Shown here: positions 38,360-50,322 of the stretch, piece after piece
Position numbering within the stretch: the stretch's first letter is position 1
Layout of the letters: each line of letters starts with the position of its first letter
DNA from: Cervus elaphus
Lineage: Eukaryota > Chordata > Mammalia > Artiodactyla > Cervidae
Direction: 5' to 3'
Assembly: GCF_910594005.1 (NCBI RefSeq)
Contig: NC_057841.1
Span: forward strand, 14,741,001 to 14,805,000
DNA length: 64,000 nucleotides
Notes under the pieces: generated by a model
The model's database searches: none
What the model was told of the DNA's origin: nothing
Seen by the model: only the letters and a program-made list of their open reading frames with translations
Made by a program: the position numbers and the translations under genes

Positions 38360-38425
38360 TCCCAGGGGGCACTAGTGGTAAAGAACCTTCCTGCCAATGC
38401 TGGAGACATAAGAGACATAGGTTAT
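38360..38425 (+). mobile_element. SINE tRNA-like head fragment
   Basis: 'gcttcccagggggcactagt', then 'ggtaaagaaccttcctgcc': the first third of a Bov-tA-type element, with the remainder missing. Confidence 0.75.
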
Positions 38426-38972
38426 TATATTACATGCTATGCTGTAAGTTTATTAAAGGAAGAAGTAGACTGAGAAGTTGCTCTTAATAAAATCTGAGAA
38501 AATGATTTTTTGTAATTATACTTTCTTCATTTAACAAGATAGATAAAAATTGATTTAAGAGATCTTTAGACTTCAAAAGTCCAATCATTGGCTCTTTGCA
38601 TTTACAAATAGTTTGGTCATCTGTGACCAAGCTGCAGTGACAGCTCAGAAATTCAGTGACCTTTGGCTCTTTCAGTCACCAAGCGAAGGTTTTCCGTCTC
38701 TCTGTTATACTTTCCTTGCTAATTGAACTTCAAGAATTTATTCAATTTAAGTTTTTAAGAGTTGCCATAAATTTCCCAATTCTAATTAATAGATGGTGTC
38801 ATAAGATAGAATATTAGGAGTTAAGGGTGAGAAAATTCAGTGTACACATACACAGGTTTTGGGTTATTGCTCCTTCCCTTAGCACAAAATTTTCATGATC
38901 ATTCTGCATTGTCACAGTGATTCTAAGCAGGTGATCAGCTATCCAGTTCTACCAAGGACCACCTTAGTCAAA

Positions 38973-39008
38973 CCTATATATATACATATATATATATATA
39001 TGTATAGG
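38973..39008. repeat. Palindromic (TA)n repeat
   Basis: An alternating TA/CA/TG run bounded by 'cctata' and 'tatagg'. The whole stretch is close to a perfect inverted repeat and could extrude as a hairpin. Confidence 0.8.
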
Positions 39009-39683
39009 CAACTTGTACTAGAAGCATTTGTCACTGATTTTTAATTTAAAAAAATATTAATTCTTACATTACAATAAGCCAGAGTGAATTTTGTAGACAT
39101 CTACTGTTTTACTTCCAGTTTCTTTCATGATGTATGAGACATACAGGCAGTGAATGCAGTTCTTTTTAAGACATGATTAAACTGAATGGGGGCTATATGA
39201 TAAAACACAGTTAATCTAAGAAACTGATCAAATGATGCAAATGTGGATGAAGAATATCCTGATGATATACTTCAGGTTAAAATAGCCTGCATAAGATAAC
39301 TTTCATTAATGTACATATAGGTCATTTATCCTTTAGAAATATATTTATTTCTAATATAATTTAGAGAGAATTTAATTTTTCACCTATTAATGTTGTTGAG
39401 TCAACATTATCAGTTTTAGTGTGAGTACATTAAAATGTTGATCAAATGAATAAATTGAGGCTAAAAAGGTTAGATTATATGTATGACATATACTATGCTT
39501 CATACACTGATAGAGTGAGTAATGCATATTAAAGATGATACTCAACCACCAAGTGTCTGTCTTTACTGGTAATACAAGGAAGTGGACACTTTAAACAATC
39601 ATTGATTATTTCCATGAAAGACACATCATTGGCTTCGTGGTGATTTTGCAACTTCCTGTGTACTGCATAACATTCCTGACTGC

Positions 39684-41239
39684 AAGATCTTCATGACCCA
39701 GATAACCATGATGGTGTGATCACTCAACTAGAGCCAGACATCCTGGAATGCAAAGTCAAGTTGGCTTAGGAAGCATCACTATGAACACAGCTAGTAGAGA
39801 GATGGAATTCCAGTAGATCTATTTCACATCCTAAAAGACGATTCTGTGAAAGTGCCACACTGAATAGGCCAGCAAATCTGGAAAATGTACCAGTGGCCAC
39901 AGGACTGGAAAAGGTCAGTTTTCACTCCAATCCCAAAGAAAGGCAATGCTAAAGAATGTTCAAACCACTACACAATTGCACTCATCTCACTCACTAGCAA
40001 AGTAATGCTCAAAATTCTCCAAGCCAGGATGCAACAGAATGTGAGCCATCAGCTTCCAGATGTTCAAGCTGGATTTAGAAAAGGCAGAGGAACCAGAGAT
40101 CAAATTGCCAACATCTGCTGGATCATCAAAAAAGCAAGAGAGCTCCAGAAAAACATCTACTTTTGCTTTATTGATTACACCAAAACCTTTTAGTGTGTGG
40201 ATCACAACAAACCGTGGAAAATTCTACAAGAGATGGGAATACCAGGCCACCTTACCTGCCTCCTGAGAAATGTGTATGCAGGTCAAGAAGCAACAGTTAG
40301 AACAGGGCATGGAACAACAGACTGGTTCCAAATAGGGAAAGGAGTACGTCAAGGCTGTATATTGTCACCCTGCTTGTTTAACTTACTGCAGAGTACATCA
40401 TGAGAAATGCTTGGCTGGATGAAGCACAAGCTGGAATCAAGATTGCCGTGAGAAATATCAATAACCTCATATATGCAGATGACACCACCCTTATGGCAGA
40501 AAGCAAAGAAGAACTAAAGAGCCTCTTGATGAAAGTGAAAGAGGAGACTGAAAAAGTTGGTTAAAACTCAACATTCAGAAGATCATGGCATCTGGTCCCA
40601 TCACTTCATGGCAAATAGATGGGGAAACAATACAAACAGTAACAGACTGTATTTTGGGGGCTACAAAATCACTGCAGATGGTGACTGCAGCCACGAAATT
40701 AAAAGACGCTTACTCCTTGGAAGAAAAGTTATGACCAACCTAGAAAGCATGTTAAAAAGCAGAGACATCACTTTGCCAACAAAGGTCCGGCTAGTTAAAA
40801 CTATAGTTTTTCCAGTAGTCATGTATGGATGTGCAAGTTGGACTATAAAGAAAGCTGAGTGCTGAAGAATTGATGCTTTTGAACTGTGATGTTGAAGAAG
40901 ACTCTTGAGAGTCCCTTGGACAGCAAGGAGATTCAACCAGCCAATTCTAAAGATCAGTCCTGAATATTCATTGGAAGGACTGATGCTGAAGCTGAAACTG
41001 CAATACTTTGGCCACCTGATGTGAAGAACTGACTCATTGAAAAGACTCTGATGCTGGGGAAGATTGAAGGCAGGAGGAGAAGGGGACGACAGAGGATGAG
41101 ACGGTTTGATGGCATCATCGACATGATGGACATAAGTTTGAGTAAGCTCCAGGAGTTTGTGATGGACAGGAAAGCCTGGCGAGGTGCAGTCCATGGGGTC
41201 TCAAGGAGTTGGACACGACTGAGCAACTGAACTGAACTG
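39684..41239 (+). mobile_element. BovB (RTE) LINE, 5'-truncated, in CDH19 intron 2
   Basis: The plus strand encodes the second half of BovB in broken frames. It shows an 'HYTIALISLTSKVMLKILQAR' region, AGFRKGRGTRDQIAN, TDWFQIGKGVRQGCILSPC and a YADD box at 40473-40484. Stops and frameshifts interrupt it; one in-frame stop lies in the motif that normally reads KAFDCVDHNK (about 40191). It ends in the usual 'gagcaactgaactgaactg' 3' terminus. No endonuclease domain is present, so it is not mobile. Confidence 0.92.
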
Positions 41240-42484
41240 CGAGTCAATGTACAATTTCTCTTATACATGACAAGTCCTCACAAATAATATAAATATACAA
41301 AATATTATCAAATGATTTGTATTTCTTAATTGCTTTGATGCATATTTATTATTACTGCTTATATTAATTTAGTATTTTTGAAGATTTCTACAGTTTTTAA
41401 ATTACTGATTAAGAATGTATACAGGCTTACCTCTCTCTACTGACTTTTTTTAGAGAAAATATTTATAAAGTATTTAGAGGTCTTAAAGTTGATTAATCTG
41501 TATTTAATGAAATGTTATGCCAATAAAACTGAAACAGGAGAAAAGAAAGACAGAAACTGAAGAAAATAAATTAGATAATTAGAGCGATGTTAGAATTGAC
41601 CATTCCTAAATTCCTTCTAAGTTTTATAGCTGATATTTACAAATTATGAGTACGAATGAAGCAAGACTTTATGAAATTAATTTTAGAAGTTCTGCCTCAA
41701 ATTTGTGTCATCTTAATTTATTTTACATTTATTATTTTCATGGTAAAAACAGAGAACATAGTGCTTCAAAAATGTGTGTTTCCAACAAGACTCATAATGC
41801 TAGATTCCATATTTACAAAAAATCATTAGAAAGCACAATTAAATAAATATATTTAATTTAACCATTGATTTTAAACATACAAATATTTATTTCCCATGAA
41901 TTTTATTGATTGTTACTAAATTAGATTAAGAATGCTTACCTTATCAAGCTGGTAGATTTTTACATTGCACTATAAAAGAAAATTCATTAAAGTAGGCATT
42001 TTGTTGAAGGAAATATTAGCCAAATAATTCTGCTTATTTTCAGCTTGACACTATGTCAAGATCATTTTAATAATCTTTATTAATATTTTTATTAAATTCT
42101 ATAATTTTTTGGAGAACTGGTTACAATATGGTTTTTGAAGAAAAACTGCTTTTAAATTTCCCTTTTACTCCACTAATAAAACATCTTTGAATAATCCTTA
42201 ATTATATATTTTAGTGGATCACTTAATATTTAGGTTGCATTAGATCATGGATCTACACATTTAAAATTCTATATTGTATTTGGGAATAAGGGCTATTTTT
42301 TATAAAGTGATATTTTCATGTCTAAACAAAAATATATTTGTTTCATAATCCAGAAAAAGGAGGGCTAGTCTTTCGTTGCATATCATCATCTTGCTTGCTA
42401 AAGAAAGAATATCTTAGAGAACTAGGATCCATTTTCAAAAAGACCAGAGGCTTAATTTCTTGTAACTATTCATGTTCTCTTCAG

Positions 42485-42604
42485 GAACGTTAGTCATCCA
42501 GGTGACAGCAAGTGACGCTGATGATCCTTCAAGTGGCAATAACGCTCGTCTCGTGTACAGCTTACTACAAGGCCAACCATATTTCTCCATTGAACCAACA
42601 ACAG
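42485..42604 (+). CDS. CDH19: Cadherin-19, coding exon 3 (residues 164-203, start of EC2)
   Basis: The acceptor is 'tgttctcttcag' and the donor is ACAG followed by GTATTC. It is 120 bp long, phase 1 in and phase 1 out. It begins with TLVIQVTASDADD; the DADD at 174-177 is the EC2 calcium motif that works with the EC1 linker. The segment SSGNNARLVYSLLQGQPYF is typical of EC2 of type II cadherins. Codon 164 (Gly) is split across the previous intron. Confidence 0.95.
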
Positions 42605-45387
42605 GTATTCCTGAATGAAATAACGTGCAATTCAACACGATTCTAAGTTGGCAAACATCAGAGCAAAAATTCTCTGCATACAAGTGTGTTGTAAAGTGGA
42701 CCAAATGTTTCCATAAACAAGGAGGTTGTAATGTAATCGTAAGCATTTAATTATTTTTAATTTTTTAGCTGATTTTTCTAAGGTTGGGAGATTAGGTTTT
42801 TCACATCCATACCACAAATTATTTGTGTATGGGTTATAAAGCATATCTAAGGTTTATTACAATTTAAAAATATGGGGAAAAGACATTTACAAACAATTGA
42901 CAAAAAATTGATACACAGAAAGCCTGCAAGCATATTAAAATTGTGCAACCTTATTAGTCATCATGGAAATGCAAATTGAAATCACAGAGTACCACCTGTA
43001 CACCTAGCCAGAGTGAGGTTAATCCTGACTTTATGGCTGGGTGTGGAAACTTAAAATTAATAGCTCTGTGTTTTATGTCCTTCTGATTTACATGAATATA
43101 GCATTTGGTTTTCCTATCCTTGCTTCTCCAATCTCTGTTAATCAATTGAATACTTTATAGAATAAATAAAGCAAAAATCTCTCTCTTTATATCTATTAAA
43201 CACATAAGAATTACATAACATTGGTTCATTCAACAAATATGACTTCTTTGGTCACTGCAAAGATTAAGTCCACATAAATATGCTTATGGTCTTTAAAGGT
43301 GAAACAAAGAAGTACCTAACTAACTACCCATAAATGTGGCAAGTACAAAAAGCAGTAAAATTCTATGGTTGTTAATGAGACAATTATTATATCCATATTG
43401 ATGACAAGAAAAGCTTTAAGCAATTAAAGTATGTGTTGGGTCTTTAAGCATTCTTTATTGATTCATTCATTCAGCAAATATTAAATGTCTTAGCCTTTAT
43501 CAATCAGGTGTCTTGTGAGAATCAGATTCTGAAAAATATGATTTGAGTGACTATATTCTTAATTCTCCCAGGATAATACCTAGTTTCTATTATCCTGAAT
43601 GTATAAGTTAAAGTTATTTTAATACATGCAGTGAATGGATGCCTGAAGACATTAGGTTTTCATTCTCTTACACGATCTTGGTTGAGAAGGGCCAAATATG
43701 CAACAGGCGTTGTGTTTACAACATACTACATTTACAGCCGTACAACACTGCAATATTAAAAAAATAAAAATAAAAGGAAACAACAGGAATTCTTTTTTCT
43801 TGGAATTTAAATATAAATATTAAGCATTTGCATATTGATAAATACATGCATACAGTTTGTGTGTATCATGAAGTAAAATAAACAAGGTTCAATAGAAGAA
43901 AGTAAGCACTATTTCATATTGTCTGGCAAGGCAGAATACGCTGAAAACAGGATGCTGAGCTGAGCCTATGACCAAAGTGAGGAGTGGAAGGCATTCCAGG
44001 TTGTGGGAAATCCCTGAGAAGGGGAACTGTTGAAGCTCTTAGACTACCCAGGCACCAGGGTGAGGAAATACAAGGGGAGGGAGACAGAAAATGGGTTGTC
44101 TGTGACGTAGGCGTGTGCCGGGTGGCACTCGACCTTCTCAGCCATTTCAAGCATTGTCTTTCCCCCCCTAGTCCTCACTGGCTTCTGAAATATTATATGT
44201 TGAGAAAATTTGCTAAAGCAATTAATTTCATTAGAAGAGGAGCTGTAGAGTGAGCAGCAAGGCAATTGAAAGCCAAAACACAGAAGAGTTAAATTTTGGA
44301 GTGTGTAAGAGGATCTAGGAATATATTTAAATTTGTTCATTCTAAAGATGAGAAGAAAAGAAAATGAAGTAGGCAATATAAGTTGAAGCCTCTACACATG
44401 GGAAGTGAAGGCCTTTGTGTTCCTCTCAGTCTCCACACCTTTGGATATATAATTCAAAAACTCTAATATTATTCACCTTTGCTAACATCAAATACAATTC
44501 TCCATTGAGTCACACCTAGGGAAGACAGTAGCAGCATCTGTTTCATAATATTCTATGGTTTCCATATTGATTACACATACTAGAATACAATTGTGAAACA
44601 CCAGTCCACAGTTAAAATATCATCATAGTGAAGTCCAATTTATCCTTCCTTTATTTTTGTTCAGGTATCACAGTTTTTAATCAATACCTTTGCCCAGACA
44701 TTGTTGAAGATTAGCCATTCTCTTTCTTATATTTGTATTATGTGTTCCCCAAATCTTTACAATTGCATTTTGCCCACCTATTCACCACCTTAAGTTTCTC
44801 CTAGGTTTTTTCAACAATGATTAACTTTTTAATAAATAATTTTATAGAAAGTGCACACTTAATATGACAATTTCATGGTCCAGTGTGGATTTGAATATCT
44901 CTGTTGGTAGATTATGAGTAACTGTGAATCGAAGATAGCCCTTCTTCATATGTTATGACTCAAAATAAATTTTAAACCACAGGTGCACAGTATTTTTGGC
45001 ATAAATTTAGCATTTTAATTTACACACATATCCATAATAAACCAACTTCTTCCAAGTTTAGGGGAACAGTTAATTGTAGCACCCTAGTTTTAGGTCAGAG
45101 AAGCAAAGCAGAAAAATAAGACTTTCTTCTCTCCCTGTGGTTTATCTTAACATAGTGTTTTACTAAGGATTTACTACTATTAGTATTGTGATGACTACTC
45201 TAAACTCTAGGCAGAGTTGGTGATTAGTTTATTGTCATATTTTTATCTCCAGGGCAGCATCTGGCACATTGTAATGATTCAAAAGGTGTCAAACAAGTGA
45301 TCTTATGTTTAAATTCTTAAGAAATTAACTAGGGAGATGCCATGGTTAATCATGAAATAATAATTGTAGTTTGTTACCTTTTTAAAG
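42605..45387 (+). other. CDH19 intron 3
   Basis: This 2,783-bp intron has no recent SINE or LINE. Around 43440-44260 the sequence is less AT-rich and has old-repeat character ('ttgattcattcattcagcaa', a 'gaatggatgcc' block), possibly L2-type. I cannot assign it firmly. Confidence 0.75.
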
Positions 45388-45552
45388 GAAAAATAAGAAT
45401 ATCTTCTAAAATGGATAGAGAACTGCAAGATGAGTATTGGGTGATTATTCAAGCCAAAGACATGATTGGTCTGCCTGGAGCACTGTCTGGAACAACAAGT
45501 GTATTAGTCAAACTTTCTGATGTCAATGACAATAAACCCATATTTAAAGACA
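45388..45552 (+). CDS. CDH19: Cadherin-19, coding exon 4 (residues 204-258, end of EC2)
   Basis: The acceptor is 'ttacctttttaaag' and the donor is AGACA followed by GTAAGT. It is 165 bp long, phase 1 in and out. It encodes MDRE at 212-215 (the usual LDRE calcium motif with Met first) and the EC2-EC3 linker DVNDNKP at 248-254. Methionine codons upstream in the same frame lie in intron sequence and are not starts. The residue after the split Gly is Lys (GKIRISSK), where the human protein, from memory, has Val. Confidence 0.94.
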
Positions 45553-45945
45553 GTAAGTAAGAAGTACCCTAACAAATGATTTTTGAAAGTATGGCAAACA
45601 GCATAGACTAAATCTTGATTTGGCAATGTGTTAGAGCATCTGCTTTCAGATTTAGGATCGTGTCCCTCTCTCCTCAAGAGTAATGTGTTGGCAATTTTTA
45701 ATTTGTGCAATCAAGTAAATGATTCTTTTAACTTCCCCACAATGATAGATACACGATAGCACACTTAAACTCTTACTTCCTGAAAACAGCAAAATATTAT
45801 CAACTTTAAAGTAACATTTCTCCCACTTAAAGAAAGAGAAAGATCTCACAAGGCAGTCCGTGTAGTGACTCGCTGCAATGTGCTTCTAAAGAAATCAAGA
45901 ATCCCTTTAAAGGAAAATTGTATTGAATGTACTCCTTTTTTTTAA

Positions 45946-46122
45946 TTATAAGATTTATTCTTTAGGATATTATCATTCCTGATGATTTTTTACATTTCAG
46001 CATAAGTTACAAATGATATACGAGTGACTAATTTTTAATAAGTTTTATGCAAGTTATTTCTGAAAAGTAAAGAAAGGAAGCTTATTTATTTTTATTTGTG
46101 TCAATGTATCTCAAATATAACT
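45946..46122 (+). repeat. Intronic duplicated segment, copy 1
   Basis: This segment aligns by eye along its full length with 48257-48432 in the next intron. Shared anchors in order are 'taagat', 'acatttcagcataagttaca', 'gcaagttatttctga' and 'caaatataactg', with corresponding words in the other copy. No known repeat family comes to mind. Confidence 0.65.
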
Positions 46123-46241
46123 GCCATTATTTTTTTTTCAATAAAAAGAATAGAGTCATCTGACACCAGCATGGTTTTTCACAACCAACTATTGTGTCTC
46201 CATCATTTTTTCTTTTTAAAATTATTTTATTGATGTACAGT

Positions 46242-46452
46242 TTGGGCTTCCCTGGTGGCTCAGACAGTAAAGAATCCACTTGCAATGCAGGAGACCTGAG
46301 TTCAGTCCCTGAGTTAAGAAAATCACCTGGAGAAGGGAATGGCTACCCACTCCAGTATTCTGACTTGGAGAGTTCCATGGACAGACGAGCCTGGTGGGTT
46401 ACAGTCCATGGGGTTACAAAGAGTTGGGCATGACTTAGTGACTTTCACTTTC
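46242..46452 (+). mobile_element. Bov-tA SINE nested in L1
   Basis: A full plus-strand Bov-tA. The flanking words 'attgatgtacagt' (46229-46241) and 'attgatttacagt' (46456-46468) are a 13-bp target duplication with one mismatch, made from L1 sequence. Confidence 0.92.
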
Positions 46453-46730
46453 ATAATTGATTTACAGTGTTGTGTTAATATCTACTATACAGCAGAGTGA
46501 TTCAGTTATACACATATATACGTTCTTTTTCACATTATTTTCCTTTATTATTTATCACAGGGTATTGGATACAGTTCCCTGTGTTCTACAGGAGGACTTG
46601 TTTAACCATTCTCTGTATAATAGTTTTCACCAGTTAGTTCTAAACTTCTAATCCATCCTTTCCCCGACTCCCCATCTCACTTGGCAACCACAATTCTGTT
46701 CTCTGTATCAGTAAGTCTGTTTTTGTTTTG

Positions 46731-46999
46731 TTCAGTTCAATTCAGTTCAGTCACTCAGTTGTGTCCAGATCTTTGCGACCCCATAAATCGAAGCACACCA
46801 GGCCTCCCTGTCCATCACCAACTCCTTAAGTTTACCCAAACCCATGCCCATCGAGTTGGTGATGCCATCCAGCCATCTCATCCTCTGTCGTCCCCTTCTC
46901 TTCCTGCCCCCAATCCCTCCCAGCATCAGGGTCTTTTCCAATGAGTCAACTCTTCGCATGAGGTGGCCAAAGTATTGGAGTTTCAGCTTCAGCATCGGT
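46731..46999 (-). mobile_element. BovB 3' end fragment nested in L1
   Basis: Complement of the last ~270 bp of BovB, from 'ttcagttcagtcactcagtt' to 'cttcagcatcgg'. The minus frame reads LKLQYFGHLMRR, the conserved BovB C-terminal motif. Confidence 0.88.
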
Positions 47000-47419
47000 C
47001 ATAAGTTCATTTGTGTCATATTTTAGATTCCACATATAAGTTACAGCATATGGCATTTGTCTTTCTCTTCCCAACATACTTCACTTAGTATAATAATCTG
47101 TAGGTCCATACATGTTGCTGCAGATGTTCTTATTTCATTCTATTTTATGGCTGCATACTTCTACATCTTTCTCTTTCATTTCAACTGTGATTAATGCAAT
47201 CCAAGTTCATATTCTCAAAAATCAAACTGCTACACTTAGAACTCAACTGTTTGCTTTTAGACTCTACTTTCTTCAATTCATACTTATATTTATTGGTAAT
47301 TTTAGGTTTCAGAGAATGCCTGAGTAAAATTGAAAAACTTTTTATCAAATATAATTTGGCATTGTTGAAGGACACAGTAGAAAATAAATCCATGAATATT
47401 GAGAAGCTATGAGTATGAA

Positions 47420-47630
47420 TGGGCTTCCCTGATGGCTCAGACAGTAAAGAAGCTGCCTGCAATGCAAGAAACCTGGGTTTCATCCTTGGGTCAGGAAGAT
47501 CCCCTGGAGAAGGGAATGTTCACCCATTCTCCCTGGAGAATCCCAAGGACAGAGGAACCTGGCAAGCTATAGCCCATGGGGTCACAAAGAGTTGGACATG
47601 ATTGACTGACTCACACACACACACACACAA
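47420..47630 (+). mobile_element. Bov-tA SINE with CA tail
   Basis: A plus-strand Bov-tA from 'gggcttccctgatggctcag' to 'tggacatgattgactgactc', followed by a CA microsatellite of about ten units that probably grew from the SINE tail. Confidence 0.9.
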
Positions 47631-47901
47631 ATATGTATAGAAATTTGGAACTTATGTGTAGTGGTGAAAGAACTTTCTAAGATATCTTTAAAGAGAAAAT
47701 AATAAATACTCAAAAAGATATGAGGGAAATGTTTAGACTGCAAAATATAAAGGGAGAGTGAGGTGTATTTAGAATAAGCAATTAGTGAAAAGAGTGGGTA
47801 TGTTTTTTTCTGACAGCGCATTAAATAAAGGCAGGGTGCTATATTTGGAAGTTCTTTATGTTAATTATCTGTGCGAAATATCCTGAATTTTGTTTTTGAA
47901 G

Positions 47902-48083
47902 GTTTATATCGCTTGACTGTCTCTGAATCTGCACCTGTTGGGACATCTATAGGAAAAATCATGGCATATGATAATGACATAGGAGAGAATGCAGAAATGG
48001 ACTACAGCATCGAAGACGATTCAAGAACATTTGACGTCATTACCAATAATGAGACCCAAGAAGGAATAATTATACTAAAAAAG
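47902..48083 (+). CDS. CDH19: Cadherin-19, coding exon 5 (residues 259-319, start of EC3)
   Basis: The acceptor is 'ttttgtttttgaag' and the donor is AAAAAG followed by GTATGT. It is 182 bp long, phase 1 in and phase 0 out. It encodes the start of EC3: LYRLTVSESAPVGTSIG, then the calcium motif DND at 282-284 in AYDNDIGENA, and a NET glycosylation sequon at 308. It is a few codons shorter than the corresponding exon of most type II cadherins as I recall them. Confidence 0.95.
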
Positions 48084-48842
48084 GTATGTGCATTAAAGTT
48101 GTTTCTTTTGCATAATAATGCAAAATCAAATCAGAAATACATATAATTATATTGTGTAACCAGTTAGTGTTTGTTTCAATTAAGTAATTAAATTAAGACT
48201 CAGTGATTTACAGTTTACAGAACAAAGGAAAGATATGTGTGCTTTTAAAAAAATTCTAAGATGTTTCATTTTTTAGAATATTAACATATATGATTATTGT
48301 CTACATTTTAGCATAAATTACAAATCATACTTTAAAAATAGCTAATTATCAGTTTTGTGCAAGATACTTCTGAATAAATTAAGAAAAAGTTCAGTTATTT
48401 ATATTTCTATTGATATATTTCAGATATAACTGAGGAGAGAGTTATTACAGAGCTCCTTGAGTTACACTGTAGGAGAGGTTTTGAAAAAGATTTCAAAGAG
48501 GACAAATTTAAAGATTTTAAGAGGACAAACTTTTCAAAAATATCTTAAATAACAGGAAATTAATTCTCAACTCCCTATTTATACTCAGAAAAGTATAGTT
48601 TTAATCCTTAAAAAAAACTAATTATTAACCAAATACATTTTGTAATAGATGTAAATAACAAAATACACATAACATAGGGATTTTCTCCACAACTACTAAG
48701 TAATGACAATCTCATTGGGATCCAAGAACATAAGTAGTAAAAACCTAACTGGAAAGCTCCTGAGACTTAATTTAACAACAAAACCTTTCTTTTCCCCTAA
48801 GTAATTCCTTGGGTTTTCTCTGTATACTGTATTACTTTGCAG
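48084..48842 (+). other. CDH19 intron 5
   Basis: The shortest intron here, at 759 bp. It holds copy 2 of the duplicated segment (48257-48432) and no SINE or LINE. Confidence 0.85.
48257..48432 (+). repeat. Intronic duplicated segment, copy 2
   Basis: Counterpart of 45946-46122, with matching anchors in the same order: 'taagat', 'acattttagcataaattaca', 'gcaagatacttctga', 'cagatataactg'. Confidence 0.65.
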
Positions 48843-49096
48843 AATGTGAATTTTGAGGACCAGAACCACTATCGTATTAGAGCAAAAGTTAAAAACTCCC
48901 AAGTTGATGAGCAACTCAGGGAATACCACACTGAAGCTTCCACCACTGTCATCAAGATCCAGGTGGAAGATGTTGATGAGCCTCCTGTTTTCCTCCTCCC
49001 ATATTACATCTTTGAAATCTTTGAAGAATGCCCTCATGGATCCTCTGTAGGCACGGTCTCTGCCACTGATCCTGATCAGAGGAAATCTCCTATTGG
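48843..49096 (+). CDS. CDH19: Cadherin-19, coding exon 6 (residues 320-403, end of EC3 and start of EC4)
   Basis: The acceptor is 'tgtattactttgcag' and the donor is TTGG followed by GTATGT. It is 254 bp long, the usual size of this exon in type II cadherins as I recall, phase 0 in and phase 2 out. It carries the EC3-EC4 linker DVDEPP at 362-367, where type II proteins have this rather than DxNDNxP. The EC4 start, PYYIFEIFEE, and the calcium motif DPD at 395-397 follow. Cys382 (in FEECPHGSS) is unexpected in an extracellular cadherin repeat of this family; human has Thr there in my memory. Confidence 0.95.
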
Positions 49097-49454
49097 GTAT
49101 GTCTGGAAGCCCAGCTTCACATTGATAAATGAGGGAACACAGATTAGCTTGAAAATAAAATTTTTTATAAGTGGAACAAGGATATATCTAGACCTATATT
49201 TCTCTCTATGGTCATTTATAAAATTTGCAACAGTTTAAAGAAGTCAAAACAGGAAACCTCACTATTGGTTAAGATGCAAATAAATAAGCACTTGCAAATA
49301 TGGACAAGAGAGAGGCAGTGCACTGAAATTCAGTGCAATCAACTCTATTAATTGGGATAGGGATGTGAGGGAAAAGAAACCCTCGATTATGCCAAGTCAG
49401 AGCAGAAACAAAGTTGATAACAATGTGGTTCGTACAAATAGTATTTGATTAAGT

Positions 49455-49648
49455 TAAAGTAAAAGTCGCTCAGTCATGTCTGACACTTTGCGACCCCATG
49501 GACTCTTATACAGTCCATGGAATTCTCCAGGCCAGAATACTGGAGTGGGTAGCTGTTCCCTTCTCCACAGGATCTTCCCAGCCCAGGGGTTGAACCCAGG
49601 TCTCCCGCATTGTGAGCTGTTCTTTACCAGTTGAGCCACCAGGGAATG
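49455..49648 (-). mobile_element. Bov-tA SINE, minus strand
   Basis: Complement of Bov-tA from 'agtcgctcagtcatgtctga' to 'gagccaccaggga'. Confidence 0.9.
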
Positions 49649-49992
49649 ATATTCAAAAGTTAACCAAGCTTCTACAAGGTAACTTTAAAGGCATACAAAT
49701 GAGTCCAATCAGTTAGAAATAAGTTTTTGTGTTGCAATTAAACTATATTTACCATCCATTTAATTAGTCTGTTACATTCATGTAATATATTTTCTCCTTT
49801 TTTAAAAAAAAATTATTCTCCTTGTAGTTCTCATTAAAGATAAAAGCAAAAGCTGTTATTACATTTGGCTGTTGTCACATTTTTCTTATATATGTTACAT
49901 AATATTTCACATATAATCGTCTAAATTTAATGCCTGTGTATTGTTTTTTTTAATGCCATATTTTCAGCTATGTTTTTACTCATCATTATCTC

Positions 49993-50104
49993 TGATAGCT
50001 CAGTTGGTAAAGAATCTGTCTGCAATGCAGGAGACCCTGGTTCGATTCCTAAGTCAGGAAGATCTGCTGGAGAAGGGACAGGCTACCCACTCCAGTATTC
50101 TTGA
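49993..50104 (+). mobile_element. Bov-tA SINE, truncated, upstream member of a tandem pair
   Basis: It starts within the tRNA-like head ('gatagctcagttggtaaaga') and stops at 'ccagtattcttg', exactly where the next copy begins. Confidence 0.88.
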
Positions 50105-50322
50105 GCTTCCCTGGTGTTTCAGGCAGTAAAGAATCCTCCCTCAATGTGGGAGACCTGGGTTTGATCCCTGGGTTAGGAAGATCCCCTGGAGAAGGAAGAA
50201 GCTACCCACTCCAGTATTCTGGCCTGGAGAATTCCATGGACAGAAGAGCCTGGCAGGCTACAGTCCATGGAGTTGCAAAGAGTTTGACATGGACTGAGGC
50301 TACTTATACTTTCATAAAGCAT
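50105..50322 (+). mobile_element. Bov-tA SINE, downstream member of a tandem pair
   Basis: A complete plus-strand element, 'agcttccctggtgtttcagg' to 'catggactgaggctacttat', fused without spacer to the truncated copy. This fits insertion of one SINE into another. Confidence 0.9.

Larger units (their letters stand above)
36380..42484 (+). other. CDH19 intron 2
   Basis: This 6,105-bp intron contains an old L2-like remnant (37485-37960), a SINE head fragment (38360-38425), a palindromic TA repeat (38973-39008) and a BovB LINE fragment (39684-41239). A CT-rich run with CTC repeats lies at about 37440-37475. Confidence 0.85.
46205..47180 (-). mobile_element. Ruminant L1 3' UTR, minus strand, with two nested insertions
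   Basis: The L1 complement runs from 'aaattattttattgatgtac' through 'tacagtgttgtgttaatatc', 'tcacagggtattggatacag', 'aagtctgtttttgttttg' and 'ataagttcatttgtgtcata' to about 47180. It is interrupted by a plus-strand Bov-tA and by a BovB end fragment, so it is older than both. Confidence 0.85.
45553..47901 (+). other. CDH19 intron 4
   Basis: This 2,349-bp intron contains the first copy of a diverged duplicated segment (45946-46122), a minus-strand L1 3' UTR with two nested insertions (46205-47180) and a Bov-tA SINE with a CA tail (47420-47630). Confidence 0.85.

Noticed and set aside
48853..49050. Second open frame overlapping CDH19 exon 6 in another phase
   Set aside because: The CDH19 frame has clear cadherin motifs and fits the exon phases; the overlapping frame has none.
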